DNA of 64,000 nucleotides from Agelaius tricolor. Its lineage: Eukaryota; Chordata; Aves; Passeriformes; Icteridae. The position numbers were made by a program, and so were the translations under genes. The notes under the pieces were generated by a model that saw only the letters and a program-made list of their open reading frames with translations, searched no databases and was not told the origin of the DNA. Where the stretch lies: contig JALJCS010000052.1 of NCBI GenBank assembly GCA_023055355.1, positions 761,501 to 825,500 on the forward strand. The letters are read 5' to 3'. Of the stretch, positions 36,485 through 47,344 are shown one piece after another (the stretch's first letter is position 1; the number at the start of each line of letters is the position of its first letter).

Positions 36485-39400
36485 ATGGCTGGGGACACCG
36501 GGATGGCCGGGAAGGTGGCGCTGCTCCTGTGGGGTGAGTGCCCCCGGGCACGGGCCTGACACCCCGGGGATGGGGAGGGGAGGGGGCACAGGGGGGCTGC
36601 AGGGTCCCCTGAGTCCCCAATGCCAGCAGTACCAGTCCACATTATCCACAGCGGATATTGGTGTGACTGGGGATGTAGGGTGGCTTTGGGGAAAGAATAG
36701 GAGCAGGAGTTTGGGGATGGGGATGTGGGGACAGGAATGTGGGGACTGGCACCTTTGGGCTCAGGTAGCTCTGGGGATGGGGACAAGGGAACTTGGATGC
36801 AGGGACAGAAGGGGACAAGAACCGTGAGGATGTGGCCATGGGGATGGGATCATGGGGATGGGTTCAGGAGCTGGTGGGGGTGAGCTGGGCCAGCATGGGC
36901 TGTGTCTGTGGTGTCCTTGTGCCCGGGATGTCCCCAGTGTCCCCATGTTCTGTCTCAGCCCAGGGTAGCCTCAGTGTCCCTGTTCCCAAGGTGTGTGTGC
37001 CACAGGGATGTGGTGCATGGGTGGCTGTGACACAGACATGTCCCCCTGCCTCTCCAAATCTTTTGGAACCACCCAGATACACTTTCTCACAAGAACTGCT
37101 GTCCCCACGGGGACAGTTTTGGGACAGGCCCCACACCCTGTACCCTGGTGCCTCTGTACCTGCAGTGACACCTCCACCCAGCCCTGTCCCTTCTCCCTTC
37201 CAGCCCAGACCCTCGGCCTCACTGGTGAGTCCTCAGGGGATGCCATGTCCCCACCCCGCTGTCCCCATCCTGCTGTGGCCCTGGCAGACTGGTGTCCCCT
37301 GTCACCCACAGGCACCCAGACCACCCAGCTCCTGGTGGAGCCCCCCTGGAGGCTGGTGGTGCTGTGGGACCGGGTGACACTGACCTGCCAGGGCTCGGGG
37401 ACCGCCAGTGACACCACCTCGTACAAGGACGGGCAGCACTGGGGACAGGGTGGCGCCCATTTCACTGTCACCGAGAGTGGCACCCACACAGGTGTGATAG
37501 ACCCTCCGTGACCGTCTTAGAGGGTGAGGGGTGTTTGGGTGTCCCCATACTGGCACCCAGGGGGACCCCAAGGGTTCTGGGTGGCCTCCGCTCCATAGGT
37601 CACTTCCTAGGTGTGACCAGAGCCCATCCTGTGCTCTGGGGACATTCCAGAGTGGCGGGATCCTGTGTTGGAATCGGGGATCCCTGGTGCGCTGGGTGTG
37701 ACCCAATGGGGAGATCCCCATGAAAAGGGGACTCCCCGGTGTGACAGGACCCCTGTGTCCTGCGGCCCGGTTGGTGCTGCAGGTGTTGGCGTGGGAGCTG
37801 CTGGAGGGGGACACAGTGACACTGCGCTGCTGAGGCTGGTGGGAAATGTCGGTCACTGGAGTACAATTCTACCATGGGGACAAGGAGGTGGAGAGGTCCC
37901 TCTATGGGGCCGAGCTGTCCATGTCACCTCTGCAGCTGAACCACAGCGGTCACTACAGCTGCAGGGGCCAGGTGGACTCTGAAATGTCACCATGGGCACA
38001 GTCGGCACCAGTGACAGTGACAGTGCATGGTGAGCAACCCCATGGCTGGAACTCCAATCTCCTGACAACCCCAAAGCCACTTACCAGTGGACTCAGAGTG
38101 ACAGTCCTCACCTCCCCTCTCCTTCCCAGAGCTCTTCTCGGTGCCGGTGCTGGAGGGTCCCTCCAAGCCCACCGAGGGTTCCTCCCTGAATCTCAGCTGC
38201 CTCAGCCCCCTGCAGCCCCGAGCCCCCCTCCTGCACATGTTCTACCAGGACGGGCAGGTGGTGGGGGGCCTGCAGGAGTCCCCACAGCTGCTGGTGCCCG
38301 CCGTGGGGGTCTCCCACTCGGGGAATTACAGCTGCCAGGTGCACTCTGGGGGGGGGGGCGGGGGGGGGCTGTGCGGAAGAGCAGCACCCAGCTCTGCGTC
38401 ACGGTGCGCAGTGAGTGCGGGGATGGGCACGGGGAGCCCCCACAGCCTCCCCACCTCCCCCAGCCCTGCATGGGGACCCCCAGTCCTTCCTGACACCTGC
38501 CCTGTGGCCCCAACCTTTCCTGGATCCCTCCCTGGCTCCCCCCCTCCTTTCTCAGGTCCCTCCCTGGATCCCCCAGCCATACATGGGCACCCCCATCCTT
38601 CCCTGACACCTTTTCTGTGTCCTTCCATCGCTGACCCAGATTCCTCCCCAGGTCCTCCATTCCTGGCTCGTGTCGCCCCATCCCTCAAGAGGTCCTCTCA
38701 TCCCTCCCTGGGTCCCTCCACCTCTCTCTGAGAGCCCTGCAAGTTCCCTAGGTCCCACCATTTCCTCTGTGACTCCCGGGGCCCCGTCCTTGGGTCGCCC
38801 CCCTCCCTCTCCAGGAGTCCCCTCCTTGAATTCCCCGTCCTCTGTGGGGTTCCTTTCCAAGCTCCCTCCAATCTCTGCGCCCCCTCTCCCTCACTAGGGT
38901 CCTCCTGCCACTCCCCAGTCCCCTCGGGTCCCTCACTGTCCCTCCCATTTCTCCCCCTCCCACAGGGGTACCCAGTCGCAGGGGTGTCCCTGTCAGCACA
39001 GCCCCCCTGCGGACAGGTGGCCCTCGGGGACCGCCTGGTGCTGGGCAGCACAGTGGTTGTGGAGACAGGTCCCCTGTCCTTCTCCTGGCACCGGGAGGGC
39101 TCGGGGAGCACTGCTGGGCACCGGCCCCCACCTGGAGCTGTGCCATGTTGGGGACAATGACAGCGGCCAGTACTGGTGCCAGTCAGTGACGGGGACAGCG
39201 TGGCCGAGAGTGACCCCCTGAATGTCACCGTCCTGGGTGAGTAGGATCCTCGGGCTGAGGGTGACCCCACCCACAGAACCCCCATCCCATCTCACCATGT
39301 GCCAGCCCTGTCTGTGTCCCCACAGTGCCCGTGGCCAATGCCACCATCACCCCTGGTCCCCTGTCACACCAGGTGCGTGCAGGTGACCCAGTGACCCTGC

Positions 39401-40694
39401 ACTGCTCAGTGCAGGTGGGCTCAGCCCTGTCACCTTCACCTGGCTGCACAATGGGCAGGAGGTAGCCCAGGGGACATGATGGGGGACATTCAGGCACCTA
39501 CCAGTGCGTGGCCACCAACCAGCTGGGACAGGATGGGCACCGCGTGTTCCAGGCACTCAGCCTTGAGCTGGCCCTGGAGGTGACACCTCGCTCAGCCTGG
39601 GTCACAGGTGAGGTCACACGGGGTCACGAGGGTGTTCAGGACCCCCATGGTCCAGGGTCACCTCAGTGTTTCCCCTCTGTCCCCAGCAGTGGCTGTGAAT
39701 GTCGGCAGGACCCTCCTTTTCCTGCTCCTGCTCCTGGCTGTCATTGGGGGCTGTCACTGGTGGCACCGCTGGGGTCGGTGACAATGAGGGGGGAGGATGG
39801 GGGTCCTGGAGTGAGGGGAAGCCCCAGAGTGGGGGCAGAGATCAGCAGCACCCAGAGCCCCTGAGCTGGGGGACACTGAGCCTGCAGTGACCTTTGGCTG
39901 GAGGTCTTGGGCATGTCAAGGGAATTTGGAGGGTCTGAGTTGGGCTCCAGGGTCATAGCTGGGTGGGCTTTGAGGAACATCAGGGTGGCACTGGGAGCTC
40001 CTGGAGGGTTTGGGGAGCTCCTGGAGGGCTGTGCAGGGATGTTGGAGGATCTTTTTGGGTCCTTGGTGTTTGGAGGTGCCCCTCCCTGCCAGGCTTGGGG
40101 TTCTGGGGACAAAGAGGGTTGGAGGCACCAGGGGGACTGGGGACACTGTGATGATGCAGAAGTTCTGGGGGGATCAGGGGTGATCAGAGTGTCCAGGGTG
40201 AATCAGAGGTCCATTGGGAATCGGTTCTGCAGTGGTGATTTGGGGGTCCCATGGGTGGTTGGAGCTGCCAAGGTCCCAGGAAGGTTCAGGGGTCCCGGTA
40301 TCCCCACAGTCACCCTTTCCCCTTTTCCTTGCAGCCACCAGAAAGCTCCAGGACAGGTGAGTGGGGGGCTCAGGCTGGGACTCCACTTTCCCCCTCCCCA
40401 GACACCACCCAGACCCCCCTTATCCCCACAGGACGTCCCCGTGGAGGGGGCAGTGCTGGACCCCCATGTTGTGGACACCGAGTGGGCAGGGCATGAGTAC
40501 AGTGGGTTACACTGGGACATGTCACCCACGGGTGTCACCCTCCACCCAGGTCCCCACAACTGGTGTCACTCTCAGGGCCCCCACGGGTGGCCCCTAGCCC
40601 TGCCCCACCTTAGGATCCACAAGTGACCAACGCAGAGCTGTTGGGACCCTACGAGGGACAGCGGGACCCCCATGATTTTGAGAATGTGCTGTGA
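36485..40694 (+). pseudogene. Fc-receptor-like pseudogene, copy D
   Basis: Signal exon 36485-36533 and 21-nt exon 37204-37224 are intact. Ig1 (37312-37523) has SYKD instead of WYKD and runs out of frame at its second Cys, reaching a stop. Ig2 (about 37762-38029) lacks the AG acceptor and has TGA at 37831-37833 right after its first Cys, where copy C has TGG. Ig3 (38130-38410) loses frame in a G-rich run at about 38346-38365. An extra Ig (38966-39236) and the next Ig (39326-39607) have indels or deletions. The membrane exon is 39687-39773 and a short tail exon is 40335-40356. The next tail exon has lost its donor (AT instead of GT at 40493). The last exon ends VTNAEL...DFENVL then TGA at 40692. 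It cannot make a normal receptor. Confidence 0.85.
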
Positions 40695-40857
40695 CACTGG
40701 GGGGCACTGGGGGCACTGAGGGCATCACTACCCCTAAAGGGTACTTTCTTCTTCACATCACCGCATGGGACTCCTCATTCCCTCTCCCAGTGCCAGTGAA
40801 ACACATGACATTTTTCCCTCTTATTGTATCCAAAATGATGCTTTTTTGATTAAACTG

Positions 40858-41156
40858 TGTGAGAAACAAGGCTCACTCTTAAAAATTTTTAAATGTTTAA
40901 TAATGAATAAAAGGGACAGTAAACAGCGTGCTGGGTGCTTGGCAACTTCTAGAGGCACTCACTTAACTACAACAATTCGTCTTATATACCTTTTCATTGT
41001 ATTGGTTAAATACATACTCAGGAGGCTTATACATATTCAAACATTCTTTCCAGTTCACATGTTCTGAAATATCTTTAGCTTGGTTTGACCCTTGATTCAT
41101 TGTCATAAAGTACATGCACTTCTGCAGATTAAATTTATATATTTTATGTTCTCACA
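40858..41156 (-). mobile_element. Solo LTR, about 299 bp, with TGTGAGAA / TTCTCACA ends
   Basis: Ends are 8-bp perfect inverted repeats. Related to the ERVL-like LTR at 6.4 kb (TTTTTAAATGTTTAATAATG). Flanks show no clear target duplication. The following 41157-41516 is AT-rich DNA without a recognised feature. Confidence 0.6.
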
Positions 41157-41516
41157 AGGTCCCCCCCATTCTGTGGTCTGACAGTTCTTGATAACTGAAG
41201 GGTCAGTGGTAAACTCTTCTTTGCATTCTTTCTTTTGATGTTTATTTACTTGCTACTTTTCAATGTTTTCTTCTCATACAGATGAGATACTCCACCAGTA
41301 CATTAAATCAACATTAGCTATTTCACAAAATTCGTTACTCTCACCATTGTCACTTAGTTACACAAATAAAGGCATAAGCTACTTCTGCAACAGTTAAGGT
41401 TGTAATACACAGCACATTGTCTCTATCTTGATACTTTGAGAGAGTCTAAACAATAATATATTTATTACACTAAATTATATATTCTACACAGGGATTAGGG
41501 TAAAAGGCTGACAAAT

Positions 41517-41830
41517 TGTTGCATTGCACTAAATAGTTTATTTAGTAGTTGTTCTGCACTGGGTAACGGGAATTTTGTACTGTGTGGTATGTCATGTAGA
41601 TTATTCCCCCTTCCTCATCACATGGTTTCTCCCCATGCACTCCTTTCTACACGCCTGGTGGTCTGCCCCATGGATAACCCTCCCCTCGCCCCTCCCCAAT
41701 GGCATCCCATTGGCCACGATCCTCTTTCCCCAAACCTTTACGTGCAGTGGGGTTTTATCCCCCTTTCCCTGGGGGATAAAACCCCACTGCACGTAAAGGT
41801 TTGGCCTTGTCCCAGCCAGCCAAGTTCCCA
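41517..41830 (+). repeat. Left LTR of the plus-strand class II ERV
   Basis: Aligns by eye with 46800-47060 (CCTCATCACATGGTTT, CCCTCCCCTCGCCCCTCCCC, CCCATTGGCCA). After the TATA-like GGATAAAACCCC it diverges from the right LTR. The 3-prime border is not clear. Confidence 0.75.
41730..41804. repeat. Perfect 34-bp inverted repeat in the LTR core promoter
   Basis: Left arm 41730-41763, loop of 7 bases (41764-41770), right arm 41771-41804; the arms are exact reverse complements. The right LTR has no such palindrome. The TATA-like ATAAAA is now present on both strands facing outward. Confidence 0.95.
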
Positions 41831-42528
41831 AGTGGGGTGAGGATTCCCCGTGCGTCTTAGGGGGACCCCGGGGGGGCCCTCAGAGGGTGAGGGTTAGCTC
41901 CCGGTGCAGGAAAAACTCCGGTCCTGAAGACGGTTTGCGTTTTCCTCGCGGCAGCGCGGGCGGGGCGGCTCTGGCGCTCCGGCGGTCCCTGTGCGCTGTT
42001 TCGGGGCTTGCGTGGTTCCAGCGGCATGTTCCCGCGGCGCGCAGGCCCCAGGGAAGGGCGGCACCATGGCGGGCGGCGCGATTTCGCGGCGCGGGCGGGT
42101 TTCGCGCTAAACAGGTGCTGAGCGCGGGTTCCGGCGCTGCAGCAGCGCGGGCGGAGGCAGAGTGCGCTTTGTCTTTTTACCAGGAGCGGACGTGCCTGGG
42201 CAGCGGCAGGACCAGTCAGGCGGCGCGGACCCACTCCAGGCGCCCCCGCGGCATCCACGTGGTGGGGGGGTGCCGGCAGCTGTTGTTCGACGTTTTAAAA
42301 GCCGCGCCGTCTTACGCAAGCAGCTTGTTTCGCCCCCGGGGAGAAGGGGCGGGGAAGAGGCTGCCCGGATTTTCCCGGATTGGCTGTAGACTCAGTGCTT
42401 TCGGTTTTGTTTATGCTCACTGTAAAGAAGGTAGATTTACGTGTTGCAGGAAGCAGATATGGGTGCGAAGTGCTAAGTTTTCTGCGGCACAGAGGAGCGT
42501 CTGTACCCTAATTTTAGAAACCCTAAGA

Positions 42529-42747
42529 AGTGGAAACGTTATGGTTTCCAAAGCAGTTTTGAAATGGTTTGTTCGCTGGATATCTTTTCATTTCCCTCAG
42601 TTTACCCAGCAGAATGTTAATTCTGTCTCTGCCTGGGATAAAATTGGAGCCTTGTTAACAGCTAAAGTGGAACAGGGAGATGGGACGGTGTCTCAATTTT
42701 TCCCTGTGTTCCCGGTGATTCGAAAAGAAGTGCTAAAGAGGATTTGA
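42529..42747 (+). pseudogene. Gag matrix-like fragment
   Basis: The frame reading AVLKWFVRWISFHFPQF has the basic, aromatic helical look of a beta-type matrix domain, ending near RKEVLKRI with a stop. The GC-rich leader at 41.88-42.45 kb lies in front. Identity rests on pattern and position, so it is moderate. Confidence 0.5.
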
Positions 42748-42779
42748 AAGGACAGCCAGGGCAAATCTCCCCTCCTGCG

Positions 42780-43718
42780 GCTTCTCCTACCCCTCTCCCA
42801 AAACCCTCTGCCCCTGAACTGAGAGAGATAAGCAAAGCTTCCTGGTAATTTCAGGGTACCTGGCACTACAACTCCTCCCCTGGACCCCCACCTCTCTCCC
42901 AGTACCCTGGCAGTTGTGCGCAGGCTGACAGAGCACCTTCCCTGCACCCCTCTAACCTAGTTCCTGTTACCCCGAAGTCCAGTTCTAACCCCCCGCCCCC
43001 CCCCATTCCCAAAATGGCTGCGACCACATGGTTGGCATTCATGATCCTGGTAACTGCATGGCCGGAGCCCAAAATGGCGGAATCCACGTGTTTCAGCCCT
43101 CTCCCTACTCTTCTTCTCCCCACAATCCCTTTCGCCCACCTATCGCCTCCCCCAACCCCTTCCGGTCCCACAACCCCTTCCTTCCCTTGGACGCTCCTCC
43201 CCCTCCCTTCATGTCCCTGCCCCCCATTACATCATCCTGTAACCCCGCCCCTGGTTCCCATGGTTGCCCCGCCCCCTTGCCTGTTCCCCACGCCCCTTGC
43301 CCGTGTCCCAAGAGGGTGGGGCCGAGGGCTGGGGGCTGGGGTCAAGGGCTGGGGGCTGGGGTCGAGGGCTGGGGGGTGGGGCCGAGGGCTGGGGGCGTGG
43401 GCCCCTGCCCGGTTCCCACGGGGGTCGCGCAGGGGGAGGGGATGTCCCTCCTCCCAGTTACCATGGCACCGGGGTTGGGGGGGGGGGGGGGGGGCAGAGG
43501 CAGGGGGTGTATCCCCTCCCACTCTCCATGGGGGTAGGGTGAAGGGTGTTTCCCTGCCTGCTTCCCATGGCAGTGCGGCTGGGTGAGGGGGTGGTCCCCT
43601 TCCCTGTTCCCAAGGCAGTGGGGCTGAGGGAGGGGGTGGTCCCCCTGCCGGGTCCCACAGGGGTGAGGCTGAAGGTAGAAATCCTGGAGTCCAAAACAGG
43701 GAGGAAGAAGTCATCCCC
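42780..43718 (+). repeat. GC-rich spacer with tandem repeats between MA and CA
   Basis: Contains four copies of a roughly 21-bp GGGCTGGGGGCTGGGGTC unit at 43319-43400, an 18-G run at 43477-43494, and a looser 50-60 bp pattern of CCCATGG followed by G-rich sequence at 43255-43680. It probably corresponds to an expanded, proline-coding gag segment that has lost its frame. Confidence 0.75.
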
Positions 43719-44642
43719 TTGGTAGCCCCTGTTCAATACACAGGTGGTAGGGCTGGTCCTAGATCCTACCAGCCCTTCTCATATCACTCAAAGCGTGAGT
43801 TATGTAAAAGTCAATTAGAATTTGGGAGAAATAGTGAAATTTTTAGAAGCGTGATGAGAGCTACATTAACATCCCTTGAATTTGTTCCTGCTGACATTGT
43901 AGACCTTTTCCGGTGCCTGCTTACCCGGTCAGAGTTCGATCTATGGGAAAGCTCCTGGAAGAGATCTCTCAGAGATCTCGTAGAAGAACTTAAGCACACC
44001 CCTCAGGGTGCCAAAGATTTAGAGAATAGTAACATTACTTATGAACATCTGTGTGGTGAGGGGGAGTGGGCTAAGCCTGAGGACCAAGCTTGGGTGTTGT
44101 CCAAATTCATTCTAGATAAGATTTCATATGCTGCAGATAAGGCTTTTAACCAGCTACCAACTGCTGAAGCTAGTGGTAGTTTCCTTGACATTAAACAGTC
44201 TCCTTCAGAAAGTTTCTTGCAGTTTGTCGACCGGCTCCGTGCACAGGTTGAGAGACAAGTACTGGATCCCAAGACACAGATGGAGATAGTGAAAGAGATG
44301 GCACAGAGGAATGCCAATGAAGTCTGCAGCAGGGTGCTCCTGGGACTGCCTCTCAACCCCCCACCTACACTGGCAGAGATGATGGAAGCCTGTGCTAGGA
44401 AGGCGGAACTTTTTGCTGCACGGGAGGTGTGGTCAAGGCTGACAAACCCAGAGATGGTGGCAGCTGTATCTCCAGGAGTGAGGAGGCAACAGATGTCACC
44501 AGAACAACTTCAACATGTCATTTGCTTCATATGCAAAAAACCAGGACACTTTGCCCAGGACTGCCCCCAAACCCAGCAACAAAAGACACCCTTCACACCA
44601 AAAAACCCTGATGCTAGTGCCCACCCTGGCACCACGACATAA
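43719..44642 (+). CDS. ERV Gag capsid-nucleocapsid, open frame
   Basis: A 307-codon open frame. The capsid part has a major-homology-like stretch around QSPSESFLQFVDRLRAQVE. A single zinc knuckle CFICKKPGHFAQDC (CX2CX4HX4C) follows near residues 266-279, then a Gln-rich tail. Capsid forms the retroviral core and the knuckle binds genomic RNA. The first part does not join to an intact matrix, so full-length Gag is not encoded. The preserved frame is notable but may simply be chance survival. Confidence 0.8.
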   Translation: MVAPVQYTGGRAGPRSYQPFSYHSKRELCKSQLEFGRNSEIFRSVMRATLTSLEFVPADIVDLFRCLLTRSEFDLWESSWKRSLRDLVEELKHTPQGAKDLENSNITYEHLCGEGEWAKPEDQAWVLSKFILDKISYAADKAFNQLPTAEASGSFLDIKQSPSESFLQFVDRLRAQVERQVLDPKTQMEIVKEMAQRNANEVCSRVLLGLPLNPPPTLAEMMEACARKAELFAAREVWSRLTNPEMVAAVSPGVRRQQMSPEQLQHVICFICKKPGHFAQDCPQTQQQKTPFTPKNPDASAHPGTTT

Positions 44643-44773
44643 ATGCAGCGGGCTTCCCTGAAGGGGAAACATCCCTCAAAAGAGAACAGGGGGAGGAAGG
44701 GTAGCGTGGTGCGAGAACACAAAATAACCATTTACAGGATAAAATCTGGTGGTCTAACAAGCGTTTCAAGCTT

Positions 44774-45490
44774 GTGACCACCAAAGCTTTTGCTTTCAGG
44801 TCTACCCAGTGGATGGTCCTTGGAGTGGACCTGCCAGAGGACTTGCAGAGCTTGACAAAAGATTGCACAAGATTGGACTGTGAGTACTTTGTTATTGCAG
44901 ATACTGCACACACACTCATGGAGATTGAGGTGGCTCCCATGACCATCAAAGGGGACATAGCTAACCTCATTCTCCTGGTGCCCTGTCCACAGCCACCCTT
45001 CTTTTTGGCCAAGGGGCAAATCATCGCCCAGGCCATTCCTGTTCCAGCAGAAATTTCAGTAGATGATAAGGCACCAGGTGTATACTGGGCAGAAGTGGTT
45101 GGCGAGGACAAACCCATTATGGGATGCAACCTAATGCGTGGAACAGAACATTTCCATGTGGAAGGGTTGCTTGACACAGGGGCAGATGTGACAATCATAC
45201 CTGAAAGGTTGTGGCCGTCACATTGGGATTTGCAGCTCGTGGCTGGTAAAATCCAAGGTGTAGGAGGATTCACATTGGCAAAGACATCAAAGAGCATTGT
45301 GCAAATTGAGGGACCAGATGGAAAATTTGCCAGTGTCCGCCCATTTGTTACTAATTACAAAGCTCCCTTGTGGGTAGAGACACCATGTCCCAGTGGGAGG
45401 TCAAATTGGTCATCCCTAAAACACCCCAGGATGTTTAGAAGCGGCCACTGTCAAGCGCCTCGCCCACAAGGTAACGTGGCTGAAAAATGA
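44774..45490 (+). CDS. ERV dUTPase-like and aspartic protease frame
   Basis: The first roughly 100 residues resemble the retroviral dUTPase fold (ITxGDIANLILLVP-type strand and FFLAKGQIIAQAIPVP). The protease follows with LLDTGADVTII, the catalytic Asp-Thr-Gly, and a later GVGGF flap-like piece. The layout matches beta-type viruses, where dUTPase is fused in front of protease. The frame ends where the inverted RT piece begins. Confidence 0.8.
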   Translation: MTTKAFAFRSTQWMVLGVDLPEDLQSLTKDCTRLDCEYFVIADTAHTLMEIEVAPMTIKGDIANLILLVPCPQPPFFLAKGQIIAQAIPVPAEISVDDKAPGVYWAEVVGEDKPIMGCNLMRGTEHFHVEGLLDTGADVTIIPERLWPSHWDLQLVAGKIQGVGGFTLAKTSKSIVQIEGPDGKFASVRPFVTNYKAPLWVETPCPSGRSNWSSLKHPRMFRSGHCQAPRPQGNVAEK

Positions 45491-45937
45491 CCCAGTCTGG
45501 TAACTTCCCCAAAACAACGAATTTGAAAGGCAGCTCGGGCTTATAACGATGAGCCTGCCTCTTGGCCAAAGCCTTCTGCACTTTTTGGAGGGTGGTTTTT
45601 GCCTCTGGGGTCACTTCCCTGGGAGAGGCTAGCTCTCTCTTTCCCTTCAGTAGATTGAGAAGGGGAGCTAGGTCCCTGTTGGTGAGACCCAGCCAAGGCC
45701 TGACCCAGTTCAAAGACCCACACAAGGAATGGAGATCTGCTAGGGGTTTGGGATCAGTCTTAATTTCCAATTTCTGCAGAACAATGGTCTGCACAGTGAT
45801 TTGCAAGCCCAGGTAATTCCAAGGTGGCATCCTCTGAACCTTGTTTTCCTGCAGTTGGAATCCAGCAAAGGTGCCAAAAGGTGGTGCAAGGTTTTAAGCC
45901 ATGTTGCAGCAGACAATCCAGACCATTCACGTCCCAA
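45435..45937 (-). pseudogene. Inverted reverse-transcriptase fragment inside the plus-strand ERV
   Basis: The minus strand encodes the RT thumb/connection (LHSLCGSLNWVRPWLGL, DLAPLLNLLKG), closely matching the minus-strand RT at 49.4-50.8 kb but clearly diverged from it. It lies between the protease and env of a plus-strand element, so it is either a local inversion with deletion or an inserted foreign piece. Confidence 0.85.
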
Positions 45938-45969
45938 GAGCCCCCCAAAGGTTTGCTTTTAATTTGTCA

Positions 45970-46738
45970 GGATTGGGCATGGGCAGGAATCCCTTCTCGG
46001 CTTTTAGGAGGGCCATGTACCATCGGGCGGTTGTCCCTGTTGGCACCCAACCAAACCATGATTAGCGGGTGGACTCATAAGAACGACTCGGTCAGCAAAA
46101 TTCATAAGAGAAGCTTTGACAATTTGGACCCAAATTGTGATGCAGACATCTTCCATTAGGCCAAGTCAAAAAGAGTTGCTGTATCCCTGTTCCTTCCATG
46201 GGTTGCAGCAGCCAAAGCTCTAAGTGAATTGGGCCACCTAGAGTGCTGGGTAGTCAAACAGACAAACTTGACATCCACGGCCATCAGCTCCCTCCTAGAA
46301 GACAAGGAGATTACCAGGCAGGCCACACTCCAAAATCGTGCAGCCATAGATTTCCTCCTGCTGCTGCATGGACACGAGTGCCAGGAATTTAAAGGACTGT
46401 GCTGCCTGAACCTAACATCAAAAGCACCCAACGTCCACACAGCTCTCCAAGAAGTGAAAAGTCTGATCAAACAAGTCAAGCAGGAATCTGTGGACTGGTT
46501 CAGCGGACTGTTCAAGGACTGGGGACTCTCGGGGTGGTGGACCACTATAATTAGGACAATTTTGTTGTTTTTTGTTGTTCTTTTCCTAGTCATGTTAGCA
46601 TTCGGGATTCTGTGTTGCATACTTTTAAAGGCTATCAACAGTTTGATCTCCAGTACCGCAGAAGTCAACCGCTCAGAGTTTGTGGGACTAAAGCAAATTG
46701 ACAGGCCTGCAAACCATGAGTGGTGGACAAATTCATAA
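45970..46738 (+). pseudogene. Alpha-type env C-terminal part (end of SU and TM)
   Basis: The surface-unit end has a basic cleavage-like KIHKRSFDN and is broken by TAG at 46157-46159. The TM part 46229-46738 has LQNRAAIDFLLLLHG, then a C-X6-CC motif, a membrane anchor (ILLFFVVLFLVMLAFG) and a cytoplasmic end with stop. These are hallmarks of alpha/gamma-type TM proteins, unlike most beta-type envs. The upstream SU is missing. Confidence 0.8.
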
Positions 46739-46799
46739 TCAGCAGCAGAAATAGTCCGACACATTTCCTTTTGCTTTTAGTTAACAGAAAAGGTGGAGG

Positions 46800-47190
46800 T
46801 GTTGTATTGCACTAAATAGCTTATTTAGTTGGTGTTTTTACCCTGGTGATGGGAAAATTGTACTGGGTATATCAGGTCACGTGGACCATTTATTCCCCCT
46901 TTCTCATCACATGGTTTGTCCCCATACCACCCCCTCCCTTAGTGGTCGGTCCCACAGATGGTCCCTCCCCTCGCCCCTCCCCTATGTTATCCCATTGGCC
47001 ATGGTCCTCTTTTCCCGCCCCCATCACCTGGGGCATAAAACCCTATGGCAGGTGTGGTTCTGCCTCTTTGCTACCTGGGTGGTTGCTGCCACCAGAAGTG
47101 TCCTGTCTCAAGCTAATAAACTGGATACTCGTCTCCACGTGGCAAAGAACGCTTCTCGTCTTTTATCTTCCGTCTATGCAATTCTGTGTG
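46800..47190 (+). repeat. Right LTR of the plus-strand class II ERV
   Basis: A purine tract AAAAGGTGGAGG (46788-46799) precedes the TG start. Signals are GGCATAAAACCC as TATA at about 47033 and GCTAATAAACTGG as poly(A) signal at about 47113. The right border is approximate. Confidence 0.75.
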
Positions 47191-47344
47191 GGCTTTAGTC
47201 CTGAGCAAGCTGGATCTGGGTTTATATTAGCCAGAGAACCACAGATTAATTGTAGTGAGAGTTATAGGCTTTGTTAATTGGTGATATATCTTTTTGGTAT
47301 GTGTTTTTGTTCTGGTCAATTTCTGGCCAATTATTTTTTGGACA

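Larger units (their letters stand above)
41517..47190 (+). mobile_element. Class II (beta/alpha-like) endogenous retrovirus, rearranged
   Basis: LTRs at 41517 and 46800 share the start TGTTG(C/T)ATTGCACTAAATAG but are well diverged. The internal order is leader, MA piece, GC-rich spacer, CA-NC, dUTPase-protease, an inverted RT piece, then env transmembrane region. Most of pol is missing. Gag and protease look beta-like while the env transmembrane region looks alpha-like, a mosaic known in avian ERVs. Confidence 0.85.

Noticed and set aside
41887..42747. 286-codon plus-strand open frame in CpG-rich DNA
   Set aside because: Only its last roughly 70 codons look like a retroviral matrix; the first part is the GC-rich ERV leader, where stop codons are rare by composition.
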